The position numbers were made by a program, and so were the translations under genes. Shown here piece by piece: positions 27,187 through 38,300 of a DNA stretch of 64,000 bases; position 1 is the stretch's first letter, and every line of letters begins with the position of its first letter. The DNA lies in assembly GCA_041874755.1 (NCBI GenBank), contig CP102611.1, positions 2,604,001-2,668,000 on the forward strand, read 5' to 3'. Below the pieces are notes generated by a model that was not told the origin of the DNA, searched no databases, and was given only the letters and a program-made list of their open reading frames with translations. The stretch is from Chitinibacter sp. SCUT-21 (GTDB lineage Bacteria > Pseudomonadota > Gammaproteobacteria > Burkholderiales > Chitinibacteraceae).

Positions 27187-29172
27187 TCATTTTCGATACG
27201 CCTGCGCCCGTGCCGACACCGCCAGCACTTGCACCTGCCCATTATCAAAAATCACCGGATATTGCCCGAATAGGCTGGCCAGTGTGGGGTAGCTATTGCG
27301 CTCAAAATCGCTAACGTAAATATAATCGACCTTGTATTTGGCGATTAGCGCCGCGCGCTCGGCCGGGCTCTCGTAGATTTTGCGTACATCGTCGTGGCGC
27401 TGTTTGGTGTTCAGACCGTGGAAGAACAAATAAGTATCCGTGCCGACGACGATATTGCGGCCAGTCAGCGCGGCGACGGTGTTGTTGTGGTTGTCGGCGG
27501 TGACAAACATCGCATCCACCGGCGTGTTGTTATCAATAAACTGCGCCGCAGCAACGTGGGCGGGATTGTACGCGGTGTAGGTTGAAACCCATTCGCGCGC
27601 CAAGGTGAGCACGCCCGAGATGCAACCAAGCGCGATGCTAAACACCACTAAATTAGCCGCCAGCATATAGCGGCCACGCGCCAGCCAGTAGCGGAAAGCG
27701 GTGATAATCACGCATGCAGCGGTGATCGTAGCGAACACATACCAGATGTAAAACAGCTTGTTGTTGTCATAGAGATTGGGCTGGAAAATAATCAGCTCGG
27801 CGACGATGTAAATTACCAGCGGGCCAAGCTGCAACAATGCCAGATGTTTATCGAGCAGCGAGCCTTCTGCGCTATCAGTCGCGATGGCGAATTTCTCGCG
27901 CCATGCGCTGCGCGCGAGCAGTGCCAAGCCCATCAGCCAACCGACATACACGACACCCATGTTTTTCAGATAGAACCAGAAGTAGGGATCAATCTCGAGC
28001 TTGTTCACCCAATTCAGATGGAAATGCACAAAGCCTTCGCCCGCCGTGGCTTGCTGGAAAGTCCAGAACAGCAATTGGCCGATGCCAAGGCCAATCGCCG
28101 GCAGGCCGTACCAGCACCAATCGATAATCACCTGCACGATAGCTTGGCGGCGTAAAACTAAATCCACACCGAGCCAGCCGAGCGAAATCAGACCGATGGC
28201 CATGAAAGAGTGGGTATGTATCATCGGGAGTAATCCCACCAAGATCCCGGCGAGCATACCCCAGTCGCGTTTATCTTCGCGAGCTGTGGTTCGTGTAAAG
28301 CGCAGCAGCGCCCACAGCGCAAATAGCGCCACTGACCATCCCGCCATCGTCGTGCGCTGCGGGATAATCATATCGGCGATCACGTTCGACCAGCGAATAT
28401 TCATCTCGTTGTAATTGGTCGGCGTTTTGTAGAATTCGGTCAAAATTTGCGCGAAGGTGTATTCGTGCCAGCCAAAGAAATAAATAAAGCCCAAGCCACC
28501 GTTAAAGAAAAACAGCAGCGTTGCGAGTTGCATTGCACGCTTGTCTTTGCTGACTTCAAATGCCAGCAGGATAAAGCTGAACACAATCATCGCGCACATC
28601 AATAGCGACGGTAGCAGCAGCGACCAACGCAGCGAGAAACCCATCTGATACAGCGACGACGACACCAGATTCACCAAAAACGGATAGCTCAGGCGTTGGC
28701 CGGGCAAGATGCTGTATTCGGGTGGGAAAATCTGCTGGCGCGCCAGTGAAGTCACCATGCCCATATGCATTTGCAAGTCGCCAAACGTCGATTGGCCAAC
28801 ATCGTAGCCATTGGCCGTTGGCAAAATCAGATGCGTGTGCAGCAAATAGGCCATCAGGCCAAAGATTGGCAAGCCTAGCCATAGCAAGGTTTTTTGCATC
28901 GCGCCGTAGTTAATCGGGCTAGCTGCGAGCGGGCGTGCTTTGGCGTAAATCGCACCCGCCAACGCGCACGAGAGCACCAATCCAAGCCCATGGCTAAGCG
29001 GACTAAATTGCACAAAGAAGGCAAACGGCACCGGTGCCCACATTAAGGCCGTCACCGCCAATACACCACCAGCGCCCAAGCGCACCCACTGCGGATGATC
29101 TGCAAATAATTTTTGCGCGGCATAGCCCCACGCGATCAGATGGGCGACGAAATAAATCAAAGCGAACAACAT
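27187..29172 (-). CDS. Large GT-C-like membrane protein
   Basis: The start is at 29172 (MLFALIYFVAHLIAWG) with GAGA upstream, giving 661 residues. There are about 12-14 membrane helices. After the first helices comes a long extracytoplasmic loop with NGYDVGQSTFGDLQMH, the acidic-loop pattern expected of GT-C glycosyltransferases. The last ~130 residues are soluble (FVTADNHNNTVAALTGRNIV, YKVDYIYVSDFERN), resembling the periplasmic C-terminal domain of large GT-C proteins. Donor would be a polyprenyl-linked sugar. Fifth and last gene of the minus-strand glycan run, 23 bp after gtrA. No closer family could be named. Confidence 0.7.
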   Translation of the reverse strand: MLFALIYFVAHLIAWGYAAQKLFADHPQWVRLGAGGVLAVTALMWAPVPFAFFVQFSPLSHGLGLVLSCALAGAIYAKARPLAASPINYGAMQKTLLWLGLPIFGLMAYLLHTHLILPTANGYDVGQSTFGDLQMHMGMVTSLARQQIFPPEYSILPGQRLSYPFLVNLVSSSLYQMGFSLRWSLLLPSLLMCAMIVFSFILLAFEVSKDKRAMQLATLLFFFNGGLGFIYFFGWHEYTFAQILTEFYKTPTNYNEMNIRWSNVIADMIIPQRTTMAGWSVALFALWALLRFTRTTAREDKRDWGMLAGILVGLLPMIHTHSFMAIGLISLGWLGVDLVLRRQAIVQVIIDWCWYGLPAIGLGIGQLLFWTFQQATAGEGFVHFHLNWVNKLEIDPYFWFYLKNMGVVYVGWLMGLALLARSAWREKFAIATDSAEGSLLDKHLALLQLGPLVIYIVAELIIFQPNLYDNNKLFYIWYVFATITAACVIITAFRYWLARGRYMLAANLVVFSIALGCISGVLTLAREWVSTYTAYNPAHVAAAQFIDNNTPVDAMFVTADNHNNTVAALTGRNIVVGTDTYLFFHGLNTKQRHDDVRKIYESPAERAALIAKYKVDYIYVSDFERNSYPTLASLFGQYPVIFDNGQVQVLAVSARAQAYRK

Positions 29173-29195
29173 GATGTTTTCTCTTTTAGCAATCT

Positions 29196-29600
29196 TTAAG
29201 CGCTGGCTGGGTGGCGAAATGCCCACCAGCGGCTACCAGCGAAATTCCACAACAGACCAATCGCCGTGGTTAATAGCTGCGCCGGCCAGTGGGCCCACGC
29301 CAGCATATCAACGAACAGCAGCATCAGGCCGGTATTGAGCAGCCAACCAAGGCCGGCAATGGTATAAAACTTCGCCGCCGCCTCACGATGCGATTTTTGC
29401 CCGTGCTGGTCTTTAAAGGTAAAAAAGTAATTGAGCAGGTAATTGGCCACCGAGCCAAGCAGGTAACCAATCGCCGACGCGCTGACAGCTGCGCTATCAC
29501 CGCGCCAAGCAACGCCTAGCCAGAGCACCAGATATTGAATACCGGTGCCGCACAGGCCGACGAGGGCGAAGGTTAGAAATTGTTTTAGAATTTTTGGCAT
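29196..29600 (-). CDS. gtrA: GtrA-family membrane protein
   Basis: A 134-residue protein with four membrane helices and the GtrA signature (FALVGLCGTGIQYLVLWLG; NYLLNYFFTFK). GtrA proteins are thought to flip undecaprenyl-phosphate sugars, usually with a GtrB partner that makes them. A GtrB-like gene lies four genes upstream in the same run. The pair supplies a lipid-linked sugar to the GT-C enzymes here (inference). Confidence 0.9.
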   Translation of the reverse strand: MPKILKQFLTFALVGLCGTGIQYLVLWLGVAWRGDSAAVSASAIGYLLGSVANYLLNYFFTFKDQHGQKSHREAAAKFYTIAGLGWLLNTGLMLLFVDMLAWAHWPAQLLTTAIGLLWNFAGSRWWAFRHPASA

Positions 29601-29640
29601 TTCATTTTTAACTCAGTGAATTTAATGAGCTCACGCAAAA

Positions 29641-32100
29641 TCAAGGCCAGTTAAGGTAAAGCCATAAAGCCCCATACGCATTAATCCCCAACCCAAACAG
29701 CGCCAGCATTAAATCTTTGCCATCAAACTTGCTGCGGTTCAGCCACAACAGCAGCACCACCGCCGGAATCATATCGATAAAGTAGCGATTACCAAACTGC
29801 CAGCCGCCCATGGTGCGGTGGCTCCACGTCGATAACATGTGCAACGCAATGCCGCCAAACAACAGGGCATTCACTTGCCACATTTCGCGTTTCAGTTGCA
29901 GTAGCTTGCGCGCCAAGATTAAAAAGATTGGATTAACCAAGAAGAACATCACGCCGTCCATGCGCGGGAAGGTCAGCCCGCCCTCTGGCGTGAAGCTTGG
30001 CAGGCGCAAGCTGCGCATGATGTTTTCCGGAATATACGACAGGCTAAATTGCCCCTCGGTTGCGCGCTGAAATTCGGGCAGATAGTTATGGCCAAACTCG
30101 ATCGGGTTGCCAAAACGCAGCCAGTTATACCAAGCCAGCGCGCCGCCAATGATGATCGGGAAAATCAAAAACTGCTGCAGCGGCTCGGCTTCTTCGCGAC
30201 CTTCGGGCGTTTTTGCTGCTGGCGTGGCGTTGCCGATATAGCCAAGGTGATAGGCAAAAATCCACAATAGCGCTGGGAAGTACACCAACTGGAATGGTCG
30301 GCAGCCTACGGCCAGCGCCAAACACAAGGCCGACAGATGCATCGCCCAGATGCGATTTTGGCTTTTCACAGCGAAAAAGAAGGCGATGATCGTGAACAAA
30401 AACGCCAACACTTGAGCCTGAAACCACACGCCGCCATTCAGTGACACCGCCAGCAAATTGCTACCAAACACCGCTGCAAGCGGTACGGCAAAACCTTTGA
30501 TTTTGAGCTCGGGGTTAAACCACAGGGTTAGCAGCGCGAAGCTCAACACTGTGTAGGTCGAATTGAGGAAGTGATTGGGCGTATTGGTGTCAAAGAAAGG
30601 GTAAAGCAAAAATTGCGGAATCGTCGGCACCGGCGGGAAGCTGACATAATATTGGCCGTTGAAAATCGCCAATTCCAGATACGGGTAATCCTGCGCCAGC
30701 ATCGTGCGACCTTGCCACCACGCTTGCGCCTGCAAGATGTACGAATCCCAACCGCTGTGCGAAAACCATGGCTGCTTTAGCGCTGCGTAAAACAGCACAT
30801 ACATCAGCACAATGCCGAGCACGATATAGCTCCACTCAGCCCGCGCAAACAGGCTATTGCGCCAGCGTGCGTTCCAGCGCGGCAATAGCGCATTCAGTTT
30901 GCGGCCAACAAGCAGGGTATAGGCTTGGCGGCTAATCTTGATGCTGACTTCGTCGATATACTTGGCAAAGAAGTGCGATGAGACAAACACCGCCACTAAA
31001 TACACGGCAAAGGTCATCACAAAAGCCGCCGCATAGCCGATGCTAGGCACCAATTTCACGATCAGCCACGAGCAAATCGAACCCAAAAACAGGCCATGCA
31101 TTAAATACATCGAAAACGAGATTCGTCCCAACCAACGCCAAGGTTGGCGCGACAAAATCGCCTGCCAGCTTGGCGCGTGCAGCACGGCAATTAGCAAAAA
31201 TAGCGCGCCCCAATTGTGCGTCCACTGCGCATTCGGCATGGAACCGCCATCGAGCCAATACAGCCAGCTAAACCAGAAGTTCTGGCTGGCGTCGATCCCC
31301 TTTGGAAAACTGCCCAAATAGAGGCCAATAATGGCGAAAGTCCAATACGCAGCAGGGCGGCTTAAGAACGCGCGCGCTTTAGCTGCGCCCGGCGCATAGA
31401 TAAAATCAGCCAGCGCCACGCCCATTACAAAACACAGATAGGGCGAATTGCCAAAATAAAAACCCAGCGCCACATAGGCCCACGCGCGCCAGCATTGCCG
31501 CCCCAACACGGCGACCATCGCAAACGCCAATAGCGAGCCATAAAACTCGATGCAAATTGTCCACAACACATTGTTGTAGCGTGGCTCAGGTTTAAACGGC
31601 ACCTCTAAAAAAGTATTACGCAGCACATCAACAAAGCCCGCGTTGGGCGTATGCCATTGCAGCGCCAGCCATTCAAACGATAGGGAATATTGCGCTGCTT
31701 GTTGATGAAACAGCCCGCCCATTTGCATCACGAGCAGCACAATCAGCGAGGCAGCAAAAATTGGCAATACCAAACGCGGATAGCGGCGCAGCGTGGCCGA
31801 GCTTAAAAAGCTAACGCGGCTAAAGTTCGGGTCGTGCTGATCGCGGAAGAAGCGATAGGTGAGCACAAAGGCGCTCATCACAAAAAACACCATCACGGCA
31901 TAATCGCCGCTCCACAATAAATTCAGCGGTGTTTGCGCAATCGCCATCTCAAACTGCGGAAAAATCAGCCCCTTATTACCAGCCGCACCCCAAATCAGCG
32001 CTGGCAAAAAGGCATAAAAGAAATGATGTAGCGTGACAGAAAACGCGGCAATGCCGCGCACGCCATCGAGATAGTCAAAGTGACCTGCTTCTTGCTTCAT
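29641..32100 (-). CDS. Acyltransferase-3 / GT-C fusion membrane protein
   Basis: The start at 32100 (MKQEAGHFDYLDGVRG) has GGAGG seven bases upstream; 819 residues. Residues ~1-385 are a complete acyltransferase-3 domain with the DGVRGIAAFSVTLHH signature, ten membrane helices and SFSMYLMHGLFLG. After a cytoplasmic linker (~390-430) a second set of helices begins at EWSYIVLGIVLMYVLF and has an extracytoplasmic loop with GWDSYILQAQAWWQGR, a GT-C-like arrangement, through residue 819. Joining an O-acylating and a sugar-transferring membrane enzyme in one chain is unusual. Flanked on the same strand by GT-C and gtrA genes. Confidence 0.78.
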   Translation of the reverse strand: MKQEAGHFDYLDGVRGIAAFSVTLHHFFYAFLPALIWGAAGNKGLIFPQFEMAIAQTPLNLLWSGDYAVMVFFVMSAFVLTYRFFRDQHDPNFSRVSFLSSATLRRYPRLVLPIFAASLIVLLVMQMGGLFHQQAAQYSLSFEWLALQWHTPNAGFVDVLRNTFLEVPFKPEPRYNNVLWTICIEFYGSLLAFAMVAVLGRQCWRAWAYVALGFYFGNSPYLCFVMGVALADFIYAPGAAKARAFLSRPAAYWTFAIIGLYLGSFPKGIDASQNFWFSWLYWLDGGSMPNAQWTHNWGALFLLIAVLHAPSWQAILSRQPWRWLGRISFSMYLMHGLFLGSICSWLIVKLVPSIGYAAAFVMTFAVYLVAVFVSSHFFAKYIDEVSIKISRQAYTLLVGRKLNALLPRWNARWRNSLFARAEWSYIVLGIVLMYVLFYAALKQPWFSHSGWDSYILQAQAWWQGRTMLAQDYPYLELAIFNGQYYVSFPPVPTIPQFLLYPFFDTNTPNHFLNSTYTVLSFALLTLWFNPELKIKGFAVPLAAVFGSNLLAVSLNGGVWFQAQVLAFLFTIIAFFFAVKSQNRIWAMHLSALCLALAVGCRPFQLVYFPALLWIFAYHLGYIGNATPAAKTPEGREEAEPLQQFLIFPIIIGGALAWYNWLRFGNPIEFGHNYLPEFQRATEGQFSLSYIPENIMRSLRLPSFTPEGGLTFPRMDGVMFFLVNPIFLILARKLLQLKREMWQVNALLFGGIALHMLSTWSHRTMGGWQFGNRYFIDMIPAVVLLLWLNRSKFDGKDLMLALFGLGINAYGALWLYLNWP

Positions 32101-32125
32101 GTTTTTCCTCCATCCATCCCGCGCT

Positions 32126-33790
32126 TTAGTTTTGTGTTTCCGATGCGGGTATTGGCTCAATCATTGTGGGGTGTTGCTCGGGCGAGGCTTTTAAGGCCGC
32201 TTCAAAGCGGGCAAATAATTGTGGTAGTCCATAGCTCGCGAGCAATAAGAGCGCAATTGTGCTCGATAGGATGTAGCGCGATTTGGATTCCCACAGCATA
32301 TACATGCCAAACACCATCAGCGTGTAAAACACCAACAGCAGTACGGTTTCATCCAGTTGCGCATCCTGATCGCGGCAGGCGCGTTTGAAGGCCAAAGCGA
32401 CGACGCAAGTGGCGGCAAACAAATACAGCCAGTTTTGCAATTGGGTAATGCGCCGCACAGAATGGCGGAAAGTCTCACCGTGTTCGCCATGTGCAAATTG
32501 GCTGGCCGGCGTTGCGTGGGCAAAGTAATCGGGGCGGGCTGGGTCGCCAATGCCGTAATACACGGCTTGGTACGTGCCTTCAGTCCATTGCCAATAGGTT
32601 TTTTTCGCCCAGTGAGCCAGCGTGCCAGTCAGGCCAATCGTTTGCCACTTTTTGGCGATTTCTTGTTTGAACAGCGTATTCACTGCAGCTTCATCAATCG
32701 GCGCCTCGCTAACGAAGGTCGCGTACGCTTCGTTGTACGACCACACGCCCAAGCGCTTGTAATCGTAGCCAATATTGAGCCACATCCATTTGGGCGCGGG
32801 CGCGCTGGTCGCAAAGCCGCTGTAGGTCGGCACGCCACCGAGCGCGAGCGCGCCGTTGACGAGTTTGTGCGGTACTTGAATTGCAATAAATAGCCCAAAC
32901 AAAATCCATAGATAAGATTTATATTGGCCTGATTTAATCCAGCGCAGCACAATAATCAGTGCAAAGCTCAGCGCCAACAGCAACGCAATTGGGCGAAATA
33001 GATTGGCAAAGGCCAGTGCAATCAGGCACAAAATCATCGCGCGTTTGCGGCCTTGTTGCTGCCATAGCGTAAAGAAGTAAATCGATACACAGCTTAAGAA
33101 AATCGCAGGAAAATCGTTATACACCCACGCACCGAGCAAAATAAATGGAATAAACGTGGTGCAAATCAGCGCCGCAAAGAAATCATGCGTTTTGCGCTGC
33201 CACAGTAAATAGATTTGATAAATTGTATAGCTACTGCCGGTAATCCAAATGGTATTGATGATACGCGTATAGGTGTAGCTATCGCCAATCACGCTATGAA
33301 TCGCGTAGGTATACAACGTAAACGGTACTTGTAGCGGAAATAGGTAGAGGTAATTCTTCGCTTTATTTTCCAAGGACATCGTATCAAAAAACGAAATGAA
33401 ATTGCCGCGCAATAAATCATCGACCACGATACGAATCACCAGCGCGTCGTCGTAGGCATGTACCGGAAAATAATAAATAAATACATTAATCAGGCCAAAA
33501 AAAACTAAAAACAGCGCGGGGATAATCAAACGAATGTATTTGGCTTGATTGATTCTTTGCGATGCTTTCCACGCGCCATACAGCGCAAAAAACCACAGCG
33601 AAATGCCTAATGCCTGAATAAAAGGATTTTGCGCGCCCAGCATTTCCAAATCGCCACGCGAAAACCAGGTATCGCTTTTCCAAAATGCATCAACAAAAAA
33701 TGCGCAGCCAAGAAAAATCGAAAAAACGCCAGCGAAAATCAAATAGATTGATTGCGTGACGCGCTGGCTGATCGTGGTATACAAGCTCAT
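32126..33790 (-). CDS. GT-C-like membrane glycosyltransferase
   Basis: A 554-residue polytopic protein with about eleven membrane helices. The long loop after helix 3 carries FPVHAYDDALVIRIVVDDL, an acidic pair of the type used by GT39/GT-C enzymes. The C-terminus is cytoplasmic. The start is uncertain because no ribosome site is visible before 33790. It lies between gtrB (118 bp) and the acyltransferase fusion (25 bp). The sugar donor is presumably the polyprenyl-phosphate sugar made by GtrB. No close family assigned. Confidence 0.7.
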   Translation of the reverse strand: MSLYTTISQRVTQSIYLIFAGVFSIFLGCAFFVDAFWKSDTWFSRGDLEMLGAQNPFIQALGISLWFFALYGAWKASQRINQAKYIRLIIPALFLVFFGLINVFIYYFPVHAYDDALVIRIVVDDLLRGNFISFFDTMSLENKAKNYLYLFPLQVPFTLYTYAIHSVIGDSYTYTRIINTIWITGSSYTIYQIYLLWQRKTHDFFAALICTTFIPFILLGAWVYNDFPAIFLSCVSIYFFTLWQQQGRKRAMILCLIALAFANLFRPIALLLALSFALIIVLRWIKSGQYKSYLWILFGLFIAIQVPHKLVNGALALGGVPTYSGFATSAPAPKWMWLNIGYDYKRLGVWSYNEAYATFVSEAPIDEAAVNTLFKQEIAKKWQTIGLTGTLAHWAKKTYWQWTEGTYQAVYYGIGDPARPDYFAHATPASQFAHGEHGETFRHSVRRITQLQNWLYLFAATCVVALAFKRACRDQDAQLDETVLLLVFYTLMVFGMYMLWESKSRYILSSTIALLLLASYGLPQLFARFEAALKASPEQHPTMIEPIPASETQN

Positions 33791-33908
33791 AGGAGGTATT
33801 GCTCTCTAAGCTTTTCATGTGAATGCGCATAGCGCAATACATGGTTGGGTATTGCGTTGTGCACGATGGATATAAAACAAGCCAGCGCAAATGGCTGGCT
33901 TGCGGGGC

Positions 33909-34853
33909 TTATTTTTCTTCGGGGAACCCTAAGCGATCTTGCACCACATATAGCGGGCGGCGTTTGATTTCGTTGTAGGTGCGGCCTACGTATTCGCCCA
34001 AAATGCCGATACACAGTAGCTGTACGCCACCGAGGAACAGAATCGCCACCATGATTTCGGCCCAACCGGCAACCCAGTCATTGGTTGTTAAGCGCACCAC
34101 TAAGGTATTAATAATGCCGATTAGCGCTAAGAACGACGCGATCAAGCCTAGGGTGACTGCTAAACGCAATGGCTTGGTCGAAAACGACATAATGCCGTCG
34201 GTGGCAAAGCGCACCATTTTGCGCAGCGGATATTTGCTCTCGCCAGCAAAGCGCTCGGCGCGGCGGTACGGTAGTGCCACTTGTTTGAATCCCACCCAGC
34301 TCACCATGCCGCGAATAAAACGATCGCGCTCTGGCATGCCCTTGAGTACATCAACCACTTTGCGATCCATCAGACGGAAGTCGCCCGTGTCGAGCGGAAT
34401 TGGCACATCAGAAAGGCGATTGAGCACGCGATAGAAAGCGCGGGCGGTCACGAGTTTGAACGCTGATTCACCCGGGCGATCAACTCGCGTGCCGTACACC
34501 ACATGGTAGCCATTGCGCCACAAGGCGATCATTTCGCTGATCACTTCGGGCGGGTCTTGCAAATCGGCATCGATCAGCACCACGGCATCGCCGCTGGCGG
34601 CATCAATGCCTGCGGTAACCGCAGTTTGGTGGCCGAAATTTCGCGCAAAGCCAACGACGCGGATTTCGGGATTGGCTTGCTGTGCTGCGGTCAATAATTC
34701 GCGGGTGCGATCTTTACTGCCGTCGTCGACAAAAATAAATTCCACGTCCAAATCGGTGACGGTGGCACGAAACTCGCCCAAGCGCTTGAGGGTTTCGCCG
34801 ATCACTTCTTCCTCGTTGTAGCAAGGGATGACTACTGATAGAAGTTGCTGCAT
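33909..34853 (-). CDS. gtrB: GtrB-type polyprenyl-phosphate glycosyltransferase (GT2)
   Basis: A 314-residue enzyme of the dolichol-phosphate-mannose-synthase/GtrB/ArnC group. The GT2 domain (residues 1-~210) starts QQLLSVVIPCYNEEEVIGET, with FVDDGSKDRT and VLIDADLQDPPE holding the metal-binding DxD. Two C-terminal membrane helices (~230-300) anchor it, with the GEYVGRTYNEIKRRPLYVV end typical of GtrB. GGAGG upstream supports the start at 34853. It should move a hexose from a nucleotide donor to undecaprenyl phosphate. First gene of the minus-strand run with gtrA. Confidence 0.92.
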   Translation of the reverse strand: MQQLLSVVIPCYNEEEVIGETLKRLGEFRATVTDLDVEFIFVDDGSKDRTRELLTAAQQANPEIRVVGFARNFGHQTAVTAGIDAASGDAVVLIDADLQDPPEVISEMIALWRNGYHVVYGTRVDRPGESAFKLVTARAFYRVLNRLSDVPIPLDTGDFRLMDRKVVDVLKGMPERDRFIRGMVSWVGFKQVALPYRRAERFAGESKYPLRKMVRFATDGIMSFSTKPLRLAVTLGLIASFLALIGIINTLVVRLTTNDWVAGWAEIMVAILFLGGVQLLCIGILGEYVGRTYNEIKRRPLYVVQDRLGFPEEK

Positions 34854-35334
34854 TGTCTCTTCCTCCATGCGCTCCAAGCTCTTTGGCTTGGTATTGGCGC
34901 TAGGCACGCGGCCTATTTTGTTATGGTTTTTTCGCGACTACATCACGATTGGGGTCAACCTTACATCATCGCGCTTGGGTTGAAAACCCCACGATGGAAG
35001 CTTTGTGCCATAGCTCTCGAAAAACGGTATTGCAGGTGCAATAAGTACTGCGGCAAATTTGCCACAAAGCTAGGAAAATAAACGCTTTAGCGGATGCTGA
35101 TATAGCTAAAACAATGTTGCGTCGCGATATGAGAGGAAGGCCGCAGGAGCGTTGGGTTTGTAAGGAAGTACTGGCTCTGGAGCATTCAATTCTGCTGCAC
35201 ATGCGCACGAGGAATGTGAGCCTAGGAACTAGGCGTAAGTATGCAGAGTCGATATAGTGCGAGCTTCCCTCAGTCTCATTGAGTTTCAAATCATGTTGAT
35301 GTCTGCAATGCGTATAAATTGGCACACTTTGTCG
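34854..35334. other. 481-bp divergent intergenic region of the glycan locus
   Basis: Separates gtrB (minus) from the large glycosyltransferase (plus), so it must carry both promoters; I see no convincing -10/-35 pair. A 48-codon plus-strand frame (35113-35259) is Arg-rich and could be a small protein, but has no recognised relatives or ribosome site. Confidence 0.4.
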
Positions 35335-38300
35335 ATGAAATGGCTACTGCTGTGCTGGTGCTGCCTATTGGCATTGGCTTGGCCGGCGCACGCGGCTGAG
35401 GAGTTGGCACGCAATGCTGGCGTTGAGGAAACCAGCCCATCGGGCGGCGCGGCGGGGTGGACTTTTGATCACTGGACGCAGGGCGAGCCTAAAAGCATTG
35501 CGCAACGCGATGATCAGGTTTTCCATTCTGGCAAAGCCTCGGTCAAGATCGTGTTGGGGCAGGGTGACGATGGCAAATTAACGCAGGCCATTAAGGTTAA
35601 ACCCGATACTTGGTATCGCGTGTCGGCTTGGGTGAAAACCGATGGTATTCCTTCTGATGCGCGAGTGGGCGCGAACATCAGCATCGTTGACGCGATGGAT
35701 TACTCGAATGATTTAAAAGGCAGCAACGATTGGCAAGAAATCGTGGCTTGGGGCAAAACAGGGCCTGAGCAAACCGAAGTCAAACTCGCCTTGCGTTTGG
35801 GGTTTTATGGCAGTTTAACTACCGGTACAGCGTGGTTTGACGATATTTCGCTGCAGGCGGCCGAGCCGGGAGCTGGCGCCAAAGTGATCAGCTTTACCCC
35901 GCCCCCCGCAGCGGCGGCCGCACCGGCTGCGAGCACCAGCCCGAATCAATCGGCCACCTTGGCCAATGTGATGACATGGCTAGTTACGCTGGGCTATATC
36001 GGCCTAGTTGCTTGGCTGATTCGAGCTCGTGATGGCGCGTATCAGCGCTTTGGCGCGGTGCTTGATGGCATTGCGCCGCTGACTAAAACTTGGCCTGCGA
36101 TTGCGCTGGTTTTGGGCGTATTTCTAATTAAATGGTACTGGGCAGGCGCGTATCGTGGGCACTCTTACGATATCGGCACGTTTAGCGCGTGGGCGCTGGA
36201 TATGTACCAACGCGGCTTTGCTGGCTTTTACCGCCCCGGCTATTTTGCCGATTATCCGCCGGGCTATATCACTGTGCTGTGGTTGGTTGGCGGCGCAGCC
36301 AACTGGTTTAATTTGGCGTATGACACGCCCGGCTTTTTTATTGCGCTGAAAATGCCAGCCATGCTGGCTGACATCGCTGGCGCGGTGTTTTTGCTGTGGG
36401 TAGGTCGCAAAGAAAACGCCACGCGCGCGATTGCATTGATTGCGGCGATTGCATGGCTGTTTAACCCGCTGGCGATTGTCACCTCCACCTTCTGGGGGCA
36501 GGTTGATAGCATCTTTACGCTGATTTTGGCCGCATCGTTCCTAATGCTAGAGCGTCGTCGCATTGTATTGTCTGCGGCTTTGTACGCCGCGGCGGTGATT
36601 TTCAAGCCACAAGCGCTGCTGGTTGGGCCGATTGCGCTGATTGCATTGCTGACTTTTGGAAATGTCAAAGAGCAAGCCAAAGCCTTGGGCGCAGCGATTG
36701 GCACGTTTATTTTGCTCTCGCTGCCGTTCACGATTTCGCGCGAACCATTGTGGATTTTTAGCTTGTACGGCGGCACGCTGGCCAGCTACGACTATCTGAC
36801 GGTGAATGCGTTTAATTTATACGCGCTGTTTGGCGGCAATTGGCTACCGAACGAAACGCTATTTCTCGGCTTGCCAGTCGGCAAATGGGCGTGGTTCTTA
36901 ACACTATCGGCCTTAGGCGCCGTGGTGTATGGCGTGATCAAGGGTAAAGGCCAAGGTCGTTATCTGTTTGGCGCGTTTGCGATTTACGTGCTGTTTTTTG
37001 TCGTTGGGCCAAAAATGCACGAGCGCTATTTATTCCCCGCGGCGTTTGTCGGTTTGACCGCGTTTATGGTGATCCGCGATTCACGCGTGCTGTGGCTGGC
37101 GGTGTGGGCAAGTTTGACGACCTTTGTGAATACCTGGATCACGCTCGATATTCTGACGCGCCTGAATAGCACCGGCGTGCCAAACGATAATTTCTTTATG
37201 ATCGCCTGCTCGATCGCCAACGTGGCCTTGCTGATTCAAACGTTCCGCGTCGGCTACGCGATTTTCTTGCGCGGCGAGCGTCAGGAAATGGAATCGAAAT
37301 CAATTGATGAGGGTATTGCTCCGCAGGCTAATTCTGGCGTTGCTGCTGAGGCTATACCCGTTGCGCCTATTGAAACGCCACTCGCTCCGATTAGCCGCCG
37401 TGCGTGGCTGGCGCTGGCGGCAATTTGCGCGGCGTACAGCGTGGCGGCGTTTACCTATTTGGGTAATACGCAAGCGCCGCAAAAATTCTGGAACCCACCG
37501 GCGGCGAGCGATTGGGCTGTGTTTGACTTGGGGCAAATGCAGCAAGTCACGCAGCTGCAATACCACCACGGCTTGGGTGAAGGTGAATACGCGCTGCAAT
37601 GGTCGGCCGATGGCGAAAATTGGACTGTCGGCAAAGGCATCGTCATTAGCAACCGCTTTTCCGAATTCCGCTGGCGCAATTTGGATGTGAATTTACCGGC
37701 ACGATATTTCAAAATTGGTTTGAGCACCGGTTCATTACAGATGAACGAAATCGCGGTGCGCGGCAGTAATAATGCCTTGCTAACGCCTGCGCTCAAAGCG
37801 GGGCCAAGTGATGCGGTGGCGCTGATCGACGAGCAAGAAAAAGCGGTGACTTTATCAACCGCGTACAACGGCATGTACTTTGACGAGGTCTATCACGCGC
37901 GCAGTGCGTGGGAAATCTTGCAAGGCATCGACGCGACTGAAAACACGCACCCGCCGCTGGGCAAGATTTTGATTGCCTTTGGCGTGTGGTTATTTGGTAT
38001 GAATCCGTTTGGCTGGCGCTTTGTTGGCACTACTTTCGGCGTATTGATGCTGCCGGTGTTCTTTGGCCTGTCGCGTCGCCTGTTCCGTTCGGAAAATTTC
38101 GCCTTGCTGGCGACCGCCCTGTTAGCGCTCGATTTTATGCACTTCACGCAAACGCGGATTGCCACGATCGATACCTACGGCGTGTTCTTTATTCTGGCCA
38201 GCTCCTACTGGATGCTGCGCTGGATGCAGCAAGAACCGGCGAGCCAAGATTGGAAAACCGATGTTAAATCCTTGCTGCTATGCGGCACGATGTTTGGCTT

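Noticed and set aside
34966..35325. 119-codon minus-strand frame in the divergent glycan region
   Set aside because: No ribosome site, Cys/Ser/Arg-rich, no family pattern; it overlaps the promoter area and the opposite gene's start.
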